A stretch of DNA of 47,538 bases from an uncultured Microbacteriaceae bacterium. Its GTDB lineage: Bacteria; Actinomycetota; Actinomycetes; Actinomycetales; Microbacteriaceae. The stretch lies in the NCBI GenBank assembly GCA_937124545.1, contig CAKZKU010000071.1, positions 1 to 47,538 of the forward strand, in the 5' to 3' direction. Below, one piece after another: positions 1-6,118 of this stretch. Position 1 is the stretch's first letter, and every line of letters begins with the position of its first letter. The position numbers and the translations under genes were made by a program. Below the pieces are notes generated by a model. That model searched no databases. It was not told the origin of the DNA and saw nothing but the letters and a program-made list of their open reading frames with translations.

Positions 1-594
1 GTCTGTGAGCGCATCGAAGAGCTCGTGTGCCGCCGCTTGTGTCACCTCCACGCTCTGGGAGGCGTCGAGGACAACATCGGCGATGGCATGCCTTTGTTCG
101 TCGCTGGCTTGAGCCAGCACCCTTGCCGAAGCCTCTTCGGCGCTGAAACCGCGCTCTGACTCGAGCCGCGCCTGCCTCTGCTCGGATGGTGCATCAACGA
201 GAACGACCACATCGAACTCGCCGGGGTCACGGGCTTCCGCTAGCAACGGAATGTCATAGACAAGCACCGTCTCTGGCTGAAGGGTTGTGACCTCACGGAT
301 AGCCTCGGCAGAAAGTCGGCGCACGAGTGGGTGAATGATGGCTTCCAAATCAGCTTTCGCCACGGTATTGCCAAACACCAGCGCACCCAGCGCCGCGCGG
401 TCGAGGGTGCCATCTGCGTCCACAACCGAACCGCCAAAACGCTCCACCACGGCGGCGAGTCCGGGAGAACCGGGGCTAACCGCCTCGCGGGCGTACACGT
501 CGGCATCCAAGACAACGGCGCCACGTTCTTCAAGAACCGCCGATACCGTCGACTTGCCGGCGGCAACTCCTCCGGTCAACGCAACAACGGGCAT
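1..594 (-). CDS. coaE: Dephospho-CoA kinase (3' end outside window)
   Basis: Catalyses the last step of coenzyme A synthesis, ATP-dependent 3'-phosphorylation of dephospho-CoA, in the cytosol. The N-terminus reads MPVVALTGGVAAGKST, with a Walker A loop (GGVAAGKS, about residues 8-15), followed by DADVYARE, the usual dephospho-CoA-binding segment, and VYDIPLLAE about 120 residues in, matching the family's VPLL motif. The 198 codons present cover most of a normal 200-residue enzyme, and the frame is still open at base 1. A GTG two codons upstream (600) is possible, but ATG at 594 has a -10-like TAGGGT exactly 6 bases before it. The gene follows rpsA with a hairpin between them. Order polA-rpsA-coaE is conserved in actinobacteria. 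I am sure of the family; the start is less certain. Confidence 0.93.
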   Translation of the reverse strand, partial: MPVVALTGGVAAGKSTVSAVLEERGAVVLDADVYAREAVSPGSPGLAAVVERFGGSVVDADGTLDRAALGALVFGNTVAKADLEAIIHPLVRRLSAEAIREVTTLQPETVLVYDIPLLAEARDPGEFDVVVLVDAPSEQRQARLESERGFSAEEASARVLAQASDEQRHAIADVVLDASQSVEVTQAAAHELFDALTD

Positions 595-606
595 TCTCAC
601 ACCCTA
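595..606 (-). promoter_or_regulatory. Candidate leaderless promoter of coaE
   Basis: On the minus strand TAGGGT (606-601) is followed by six bases and then the coaE ATG at 594. That spacing would place the transcription start on the A of ATG. There is no recognisable -35; the place where one would be falls inside the rpsA-coaE hairpin. AGGGTG could alternatively act as a weak ribosome-binding site, so this is a candidate only. Confidence 0.4.
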
Positions 607-623
607 GCGACCGTTAACCAGAT

Positions 624-647
624 GTGGCCCCGCCGAAGCGGGGCCAC
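624..647 (-). terminator. rpsA-coaE intergenic hairpin with UUCG tetraloop
   Basis: A perfect 10-bp stem (GTGGCCCCGC with GCGGGGCCAC) closes a four-base loop that reads TTCG on the minus strand, with a C-G closing pair: the extra-stable cUUCGg tetraloop. It starts 11 bases after the rpsA stop. No T-run follows, so it is either a U-less actinobacterial terminator or attenuator, or a 3'-end stabilising and processing hairpin for rpsA mRNA. Confidence 0.7.
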
Positions 648-658
648 AATCGTTCTGG

Positions 659-2125
659 TTACTCTGCAGATCCAATCAATTTGTCGCGGAGTGCCGAGAG
701 CGCTTCGTCATCGGCGAGCGTCCCCTCCTGCTCGTCGGCCACGGGCTGGGGCATGACGCCTTCCGCCTCCTCTGCCGAGGACTCGACGGGCACAATCACC
801 ATGGCTGCCATGTGAGCGACCTGTGCTTTGTGCGACTGCCAGCGAGCCTGAGCGTCAGCGTACTGACCCTCCCAGACCTTCCGCTGGTCATCAAAGCCCT
901 CAAGCCACTCGCCGGTCTCCACGTTGAAGCCCTCGGGATAGGCGTAGTTGCCTTTGTCGTCATACTCAGTCGGCATGCCGTACAGCGCGGGGTCAAACTC
1001 GGTTCCTTCGGGGTCGACGCCCTCATTCGCTTGCTTGATGGAGAGCGAAATTCGACGGCGCTCGAGATCGATATCGATGATCTTCACGAACACCTGGTCA
1101 CCTGTGGAGACAACCTGCTCAGCAAGTTCAATGTGCTTATCCGACAGCTCCGAGATGTGAACCAACCCTTCGATACCGTCGGCGACACGGACAAAGGCGC
1201 CAAAGGGAACCAACTTGGTCACAGCACCTGGTGCAATCTGACCGATCGCGTGGGTGCGGGCGAAGATCTGCCAGGGGTCTTCCTGGGTTGCTTTCAGGGA
1301 CAGCGAAACGCGCTCGCGGTCCATGTCAACCTCCAACACCTCAACGGTGACCTCTTGGCCAACCTCGACTACTTCGCTTGCGTGCTCGATGTGCTTCCAG
1401 CTCAGCTCAGAGACGTGGACGAGGCCGTCGACCCCACCGAGGTCCACGAACGCACCAAAGTTAACAATCGAGGAAACAACGCCCTTACGCACCTGTCCCT
1501 TGACCAGGCCTTCGAGGAAGCTCGAGCGGTTTTGGCTCTGGCTCTCCTCCAGCAGTGCGCGGCGCGAGAGAACCACGTTGTTGCGGTTCTTGTCGAGCTC
1601 AAGGATTTTCGCTTCAACTTCCTGGCCGAGGTAGGGAGTGAGGTCCCGAACCCGGCGAAGCTCGATCAACGATGCCGGCAGGAAGCCGCGCAGCCCAATG
1701 TCGACGATGAGACCACCCTTGACGACCTCGATGACCGTACCGGTCACGACTCCGTCGGTTTCCTTGATCTTCTCAACGTCACCCCAGGCACGCTCATACT
1801 GAGCACGTTTCTTGGACAGGATGAGTCGACCTTCTTTGTCCTCTTTCTGGAGAACGAGAGCTTCAACGGCGTCACCAACGGCGACAACCTCTGAAGGGTC
1901 GACGTCGTGCTTGATGGAAAGCTCGCGAGAGGGGATAACACCCTCGGTCTTGTAACCGACGTCAAGGAGAACTTCGTCTCGGTCGATTTTGACGACGGTA
2001 CCTTCGATGAGGTCCCCGTCATTGAAAAATTTGAGTGTTTTCTCGACTTCAGCGAGGAAGTCTTCGGCACTGCCGATGTCGTTGATAGCGATCTGCTTCA
2101 GTCCGGCAGTTGTTGGTTTCGTCAT
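659..2125 (-). CDS. rpsA: 30S ribosomal protein S1
   Basis: Binds mRNA on the 30S subunit and helps place it for initiation. The 488 residues contain four S1/OB-fold repeats at about 36-105, 123-191, 208-278 and 293-364. The third and fourth show the strongest motif, e.g. VNFGAFVDLGGVDGLVHVSE. Residues 365-488 are the acidic actinobacterial tail, with DPEGTEFDPALYGMP and an ALSALRDKLIGS end resembling the mycobacterial C-terminus. The four-domain form is usual for Actinobacteria, against six in E. coli. ATG at 2125 is the only sensible start, but the 20 bases before it are pyrimidine-rich (ACCTCCAACC...) with no Shine-Dalgarno sequence. The gene lies 120 bases downstream of polA, behind a small terminator, so it probably has its own promoter, which I could not resolve. 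Confidence 0.97.
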   Translation of the reverse strand: MTKPTTAGLKQIAINDIGSAEDFLAEVEKTLKFFNDGDLIEGTVVKIDRDEVLLDVGYKTEGVIPSRELSIKHDVDPSEVVAVGDAVEALVLQKEDKEGRLILSKKRAQYERAWGDVEKIKETDGVVTGTVIEVVKGGLIVDIGLRGFLPASLIELRRVRDLTPYLGQEVEAKILELDKNRNNVVLSRRALLEESQSQNRSSFLEGLVKGQVRKGVVSSIVNFGAFVDLGGVDGLVHVSELSWKHIEHASEVVEVGQEVTVEVLEVDMDRERVSLSLKATQEDPWQIFARTHAIGQIAPGAVTKLVPFGAFVRVADGIEGLVHISELSDKHIELAEQVVSTGDQVFVKIIDIDLERRRISLSIKQANEGVDPEGTEFDPALYGMPTEYDDKGNYAYPEGFNVETGEWLEGFDDQRKVWEGQYADAQARWQSHKAQVAHMAAMVIVPVESSAEEAEGVMPQPVADEQEGTLADDEALSALRDKLIGSAE

Positions 2126-2187
2126 AGGGATAGTGGTTGGAGGTTTCTACTTAGGCTGACTCCATGGGGAGCCCGCGTGGACAGGAC

Positions 2188-2204
2188 AAAAAGCCCCTGA
2201 GGGC
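2188..2204 (-). terminator. Intrinsic terminator after polA
   Basis: On the minus strand GCCC-TCAG-GGGC (2204-2193) is followed directly by TTTTT (2192-2188). The stem is only 4 bp but GC-only, and it lies about 40 bases beyond the polA stop and about 60 before rpsA. It probably separates the two transcription units, perhaps inefficiently. Confidence 0.55.
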
Positions 2205-2245
2205 AAGCCTTCAGCCTAGCTTGCCGGCGGGAATGAGCACAAACC

Positions 2246-4894
2246 CTAGTGAGCGGCTTCATCCCACTGTGAACCAACACCGATCTGCACGTCTAGGGGC
2301 ACCGCCAATTCGGCAGCCGAACCCATGTGTTGGGTGACCAAAGCCTCCAGCTGCGCCTGCTCCCCTGGTGCAACGTCAAAAACCAGCTCGTCATGCACCT
2401 GCAGGACCATTGTGGAGTTCAGGTTCTGTTCGTGGAGGTCTGCCTCGATCGCGATCATCGCGCGCTTGATGATGTCCGCAGCGGTGCCTTGGATGGGGGC
2501 GTTCAGTGCGGCCCGCTCGGCTCCCTCGCGCACCATTCGATTGGGCGAGGCCAGCTCCGGGAACGGCCGCCGGCGCCCGAAAATAGTCTCGGTGTAGCCA
2601 TCCTCCTTGGCCTGTTCGACGACGGAACGCAGGTAGTCCCTCACCTTGCCAAAACGGTTGAAATACTCGGTCATCAGGCTTTTCGCTTCAGAAGTGGGAA
2701 TAGACAACTGTTTCGCCAAACCGAAAGCGGAGAGACCGTAGGCAAGCCCGTAGCTCATGGCCTTGACCTTGGTTCTCATCTCCGGGGTCACTTCACCTGG
2801 CGATACATCGAAAATTCGAGCACCGACGAATCGGTGCAGGTCCTCACCTTTGTGGAAGGCCTCAATAAGCCCTTCATCTCCGGAGAGATGAGCCATGATG
2901 CGCATCTCGATCTGGGAGTAGTCGGCAGTGAGTAGTCCTGTTGCGGGGCTTTTTGCCACGAACGTCGCACGAATTTTGTGCCCCATCTCGGTCCGGACCG
3001 GAATATTCTGCAAATTCGGATCCAACGAGGACAATCGGCCGGTGCTTGTTCCCGTCTGGTCAAACGTTGTGTGGATTCGACCATCGGATTGAACCGCCTG
3101 GCGGAGGCCCTCAACGATTTGGCGAAGTTTCGTCGCATCACGGTGAGCCAGTAGCGCGCCCAGGAACGGGTGTGGGTTGGTCATCTGAAGCTCTGACAGG
3201 GCCTGCGCGTCGGTGGTGTAGCCCGTCTTGGTTGCCCGGGTCTTTGGCATTCCGAGTTCGTCAAACAGCACACCCTGGAGTTGTTTGGGCGATCCGAGGT
3301 TGACCTCGTGCCCAATAGCGGCGAAAGCAGCTGCCTCGTGGGTGGATACGGTAGCCCCAAGTTCCTGCTCGAGCTGGTCGAGCTGGTCGCGATTGCTGCC
3401 AATCCCTCGGGTCTCCATATCGGCGAGAACCTTGGCCAACGGCAGTTCGATCGTCTCCAGCACCGACCGCGTACCCGATTCCAGACCCTCGACGAGTGGT
3501 GTCCATAGCCGAAGCGCGCACCACGCTTCAACCCCAACCCCTACCGGTGGGTCTTCGGGGACGAGTTGGTCAGACGGTGCCTCCGGAAGATGGATGCCCA
3601 ACTCCTGCTGAACGAGCCCGGCAAGTGTTGGTGATTTGCCCGCCGGGTGGGTCAGCCAGCTTGCGAGCACCACGTCTCCTGAGGGCGCCAGGGTCTCAAT
3701 ATTGGATTGAGCCAGTGCCATCAGCGCGAGCTTTGAATGGAAGTAGACGAAGCGGTGGCGCGGGTTGGCCAACGCGTCAATCAGTGGTTGATGATCGCGA
3801 CTGCCTCCCGTGACGGGGACTCTGAGGCACTCGTCCTGATCTGCGAGCCCGATGACTGTTTCTCCCCCCGCGCTGCTCACCGAGACTCCAAGGGCGAGCC
3901 CCTCACGCTTATGCAGCCAGGAGGCAAGCTCCTCGTCTACGAGGGTTCGCTCTGCCGGAAGGTCCAGCGCCGGAGCGACAACGTTTTCTACCGGTGCGGG
4001 CGCCGAGGTACCGCCAGCTAAAGCAAGCACACGGTCTTTGAGAGTGCGAAAGGCAAGCCTGCCAAAAACCTCCTGGATAGCTCCGGCATCCATGGTGCCA
4101 CGCTCCAATTGGGCGAGGGAGACGCCGAGGTCAACGTCAGTCAACAAGTGGTTGAGCTGCCGATTGAGGACGGCCCGTTCTCTTTGCTCGCGCAGGTTAT
4201 TGCCCACTACGCCGGGGATCTCATCGGCCGCTTCAAGGACGGCATCCAGCGACCCGAACTGCGTAATCCACTTGACGGCAGTTTTTTCGCCCACCTTGTC
4301 GATCCCAATCAGGTTGTCGCTCGTTTCGCCAACAAGTGCGGCAATTTCTGGATACTGATGGGGCTTGACTCCGTAACGCTCCTCTACAGCCGCGGGCGTG
4401 TAGCGCTTGAGTTCGGAAACACCTCGCGCGCTCGGATAAAGAACCGTCACGCGCTCGTTGACCAGCTGGAAAGTGTCCCGGTCTCCGGACACGACGAGAA
4501 CGTCAAAACCCTCCGCAGACCCGGTCGTCGCAAGCGTGGCGAGGATGTCGTCGGCTTCGAAGTCTTCCTTCTGCACAGTGACAACCCCCATGGCGTGCAG
4601 GGCCTCTTGAAGAAGGGGGACCTGGCCGATGAACTCCGCAGGGGTCTCCCCCCTGGTTCCTTTGTATTCGGGATAGATCCGGGTTCTAAAAGAAAAGCGT
4701 GAGATATCAAAAGCCACGGCGACGTGGGTTGGGTTTTCCTTCTTCAGCAACCCCAGGAACATGGAAATAAATCCGTGGATCGCGTTGGTGTGCTGTCCGT
4801 CCGGAGTGACAAAACTGTCAACTGGGAGGGCGTAAAACGCGCGAAAAGCGAGAGAATGTCCGTCGATGACCATCAAGGTAGGCTTGTCGCTCAC
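2246..4894 (-). CDS. polA: DNA polymerase I
   Basis: Performs repair and Okazaki-fragment processing. Residues 1-290 are the 5' nuclease (DGHSLAFRAFYALP, then EADDILATL near 113 and GDRDTFQL near 137). Residues about 310-480 correspond to the 3'-5' exonuclease fold but lack the DxE motif: LALGVSVSS stands where the FDTET-type motif should be. Residues about 490-882 are the polymerase, with motif A DYSQIE (about 658), motif B RTKVKAMSYGLAYG (about 707-720) and motif C QVHDE (about 832). At the E. coli Phe762 position there is Tyr (about 715), as reported for M. tuberculosis Pol I, which predicts weak discrimination against dideoxynucleotides. Length 882 is normal. The GTG start at 4894 has no ribosome-binding site but a TAGGCT six bases upstream. 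It is divergent from the thioesterase gene across 42 bases. Confidence 0.97.
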   Translation of the reverse strand: MSDKPTLMVIDGHSLAFRAFYALPVDSFVTPDGQHTNAIHGFISMFLGLLKKENPTHVAVAFDISRFSFRTRIYPEYKGTRGETPAEFIGQVPLLQEALHAMGVVTVQKEDFEADDILATLATTGSAEGFDVLVVSGDRDTFQLVNERVTVLYPSARGVSELKRYTPAAVEERYGVKPHQYPEIAALVGETSDNLIGIDKVGEKTAVKWITQFGSLDAVLEAADEIPGVVGNNLREQRERAVLNRQLNHLLTDVDLGVSLAQLERGTMDAGAIQEVFGRLAFRTLKDRVLALAGGTSAPAPVENVVAPALDLPAERTLVDEELASWLHKREGLALGVSVSSAGGETVIGLADQDECLRVPVTGGSRDHQPLIDALANPRHRFVYFHSKLALMALAQSNIETLAPSGDVVLASWLTHPAGKSPTLAGLVQQELGIHLPEAPSDQLVPEDPPVGVGVEAWCALRLWTPLVEGLESGTRSVLETIELPLAKVLADMETRGIGSNRDQLDQLEQELGATVSTHEAAAFAAIGHEVNLGSPKQLQGVLFDELGMPKTRATKTGYTTDAQALSELQMTNPHPFLGALLAHRDATKLRQIVEGLRQAVQSDGRIHTTFDQTGTSTGRLSSLDPNLQNIPVRTEMGHKIRATFVAKSPATGLLTADYSQIEMRIMAHLSGDEGLIEAFHKGEDLHRFVGARIFDVSPGEVTPEMRTKVKAMSYGLAYGLSAFGLAKQLSIPTSEAKSLMTEYFNRFGKVRDYLRSVVEQAKEDGYTETIFGRRRPFPELASPNRMVREGAERAALNAPIQGTAADIIKRAMIAIEADLHEQNLNSTMVLQVHDELVFDVAPGEQAQLEALVTQHMGSAAELAVPLDVQIGVGSQWDEAAH

Positions 4895-4906
4895 GGGGTC
4901 AGCCTA
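4895..4906 (-). promoter_or_regulatory. Candidate leaderless promoter of polA
   Basis: Minus strand TAGGCT (4906-4901), six bases (GACCCC), then the polA GTG at 4894. A start of transcription at the usual distance from a -10 hexamer falls on the start codon itself. No Shine-Dalgarno precedes polA, which supports the leaderless reading. No -35 consensus is visible. Confidence 0.55.
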
Positions 4907-4936
4907 CCCGGCTCTACTCCCCCGCTAGGAGCAACC

Positions 4937-5365
4937 ATGACGATCTTCCCCGCTGATTTAGACCCCGAGCTGGTGGCCCGCCTGGTTGAAACTGGGGGCG
5001 GACAACTCGCCCAAAAAATGGGCATTCAGCTCCTCGAACTCGGCGCTGAACGCTCAGTGGCGACGATGCCGGTTGAAGGGAACCGCCAGGTGATTGGTTT
5101 GCTGCACGGCGGAGCGCACGTGGTGCTCGCTGAGTCACTGGGGTCGCTCTCCTCAGCGGTTCATGCAGGACCCGGGAGATTTGCGGTGGGCATTGAGATA
5201 AATGCCACCCACTCGCAATCCGCGACAGAGGGTTTGGTAACCGCGACCTGTGAGGCTCTTTCTCTGGGGCGAACCTTGGCGACCCATCAGATCACGATCC
5301 GAAACGAGCAGGGAGACCGCCTTTCGACGGTCAGAATGACGAACATCCTGCGGGACCAGCGCTAA
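4937..5365 (+). CDS. Hot-dog fold acyl-CoA thioesterase (PaaI/MenI-like)
   Basis: A 142-residue single-domain hot-dog protein predicted to hydrolyse an acyl-CoA thioester. The signature GLLHGGAHVVLAESLG (about residues 54-69) carries the HGG turn and a glutamate (about 66) at the catalytic position of the YdiI/MenI/PaaI group; GIEINATHSQSATEG follows, as in that group. Substrate cannot be read from sequence: DHNA-CoA (menaquinone synthesis) or phenylacetyl-CoA-type thioesters are candidates. ATG at 4937 has an AGGAG five bases before it, so I prefer it to the much longer upstream open frame, which would run antisense into polA. It is one of only two + strand genes. Its stop overlaps the stop of the convergent ANTAR regulator by 4 bases. 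Confidence 0.85.
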   Translation: MTIFPADLDPELVARLVETGGGQLAQKMGIQLLELGAERSVATMPVEGNRQVIGLLHGGAHVVLAESLGSLSSAVHAGPGRFAVGIEINATHSQSATEGLVTATCEALSLGRTLATHQITIRNEQGDRLSTVRMTNILRDQR

Positions 5366-5982
5366 ACGTCTGGATTGTCCGACTTTTCGGCCAGCTGATC
5401 GATGACGGTCTGCGCGACCTCTTTCATCGTCAACCTGCGGTCCATAGAGGCTTTCTGTATCCACCGGAACGCCTCAGGTTCGGGCAGGCCCATGGTGTTG
5501 TTCAGGATGCCTTTTGCCCGGTCAAGAACTTTCCGAGTTTCCAAGCGCTCCGCCAGGTCGCTGATTTCATCTTCCAATGCTTCAATCTGGGTTGCGCGTG
5601 AGAGCGCCACCTCGATCGCGGGGATGAGGTCGTTCGGGGTGAACGGCTTAACCACGTAGGCGAGTGCACCTGCTTCAGCAGCCCGCTCCACGAGCTCTCG
5701 CTGCGAGAACGCTGTCAGCAAGACGACGGGCGCCAGCCGCTTACGAGTAATAATTTCCGCAGCCGAAATGCCATCCAGCAGAGGCATCTTGACGTCCATG
5801 ACAACCAGATCAGGGCGAAGTTCTTCTACGAGGGCTACCGCCTTCTCGCCGTCGGCAGCTTCTGCAACAACCTCAAAACCATTGTCTTCTAGGGTCTCAA
5901 CGACGTCGATTCGGATGAGCGACTCATCTTCGGCAACTACTACGCGTCGCTTCGCAGAACTCAGATTCTCGGTGTCGCTCAC
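5362..5982 (-). CDS. pdtaR: ANTAR-domain response regulator (PdtaR-like)
   Basis: A 206-residue response regulator whose output is RNA binding. The receiver domain spans about 12-125: acidic pair E18/D19, phospho-acceptor D63 in VMDVKMPLLDG, T90 and K112 in VVKPFTP. A coiled linker (IEALEDEISDLAERLETRK) leads to an ANTAR domain at about 135-200 (DRAKGILNNTMGLPEPEAFRWIQ). ANTAR proteins dimerise on phosphorylation and bind paired hexanucleotide hairpins to prevent termination. Rv1626 (PdtaR) of M. tuberculosis has this architecture and lies in the same polA-pyk neighbourhood. No histidine kinase is adjacent, so the partner must be encoded elsewhere. The start is GTG at 5982, preceded by TAGGCT at a 6-base spacing. 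I am confident of the family and moderately confident of orthology. Confidence 0.93.
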   Translation of the reverse strand: MSDTENLSSAKRRVVVAEDESLIRIDVVETLEDNGFEVVAEAADGEKAVALVEELRPDLVVMDVKMPLLDGISAAEIITRKRLAPVVLLTAFSQRELVERAAEAGALAYVVKPFTPNDLIPAIEVALSRATQIEALEDEISDLAERLETRKVLDRAKGILNNTMGLPEPEAFRWIQKASMDRRLTMKEVAQTVIDQLAEKSDNPDV

Positions 5983-5994
5983 CCCTTAAGCCTA
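5983..5994 (-). promoter_or_regulatory. Candidate leaderless promoter of pdtaR
   Basis: Minus strand TAGGCT (5994-5989), six bases (TAAGGG), then the GTG start at 5982. AAGGG touches the start codon directly, too close to act as a normal Shine-Dalgarno, so a leaderless mRNA is the simpler reading. Confidence 0.5.
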
Positions 5995-6003
5995 CGGTAT
6001 CCT
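5993..6003 (+). promoter_or_regulatory. Candidate -10 of the tRNA-Leu gene
   Basis: TACGGT (5993-5998) and TATCCT (5998-6003) are overlapping -10-like hexamers about 25-30 bases before the mature tRNA 5' end. No clear -35 is present. This short region also carries the divergent pdtaR promoter. Low confidence. Confidence 0.25.
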
Positions 6004-6009
6004 CAGAGG

Positions 6010-6023
6010 GCGCTTACGAGCGC
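6010..6023. other. Small inverted repeat between pdtaR and tRNA-Leu
   Basis: GCGCT-TACG-AGCGC gives a 5-bp stem with a UNCG-type loop. It lies in the probable 5' leader of the tRNA precursor and 28-41 bases upstream of the pdtaR start. It may be a processing structure or an operator, or chance. Confidence 0.3.
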
Positions 6024-6028
6024 GGCAA

Positions 6029-6111
6029 GCCGGATTGGCGGAATGGCAGACGCGGAGCACTCAAAATGCTTTGTCCGAAAGGGCGTGTGGGTTCAAATCC
6101 CACATCCGGCA
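6029..6111 (+). tRNA. tRNA-Leu (anticodon CAA)
   Basis: A full class II cloverleaf of 83 bases. The acceptor stem GCCGGAT (6029-6035) pairs with ATCCGGC (6104-6110), with discriminator A6111. The anticodon stem GAGCA/TGCTT closes loop CTCAAAA with anticodon CAA at 6062-6064, reading UUG. A long variable arm and GTGGG-TTCAAAT-CCCAC T-arm follow. CCA is not encoded, so the end must be added by CCA-transferase. It is the only RNA gene seen in the window. Its 3' end lies 7 bases from the stop of pyk, which is convergent. Confidence 0.97.
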
Positions 6112-6118
6112 CGTAGCT

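Noticed and set aside
812..1894. Long + strand open frame of 360 codons opposite rpsA
   Set aside because: It is a mirror of the rpsA coding strand in a GC-rich gene, has no family resemblance and no ribosome-binding site.
4724..5365. Longer 213-residue thioesterase
   Set aside because: The extra 71 codons run antisense to polA and are unlike the family; AGGAG and the conserved domain support ATG 4937.
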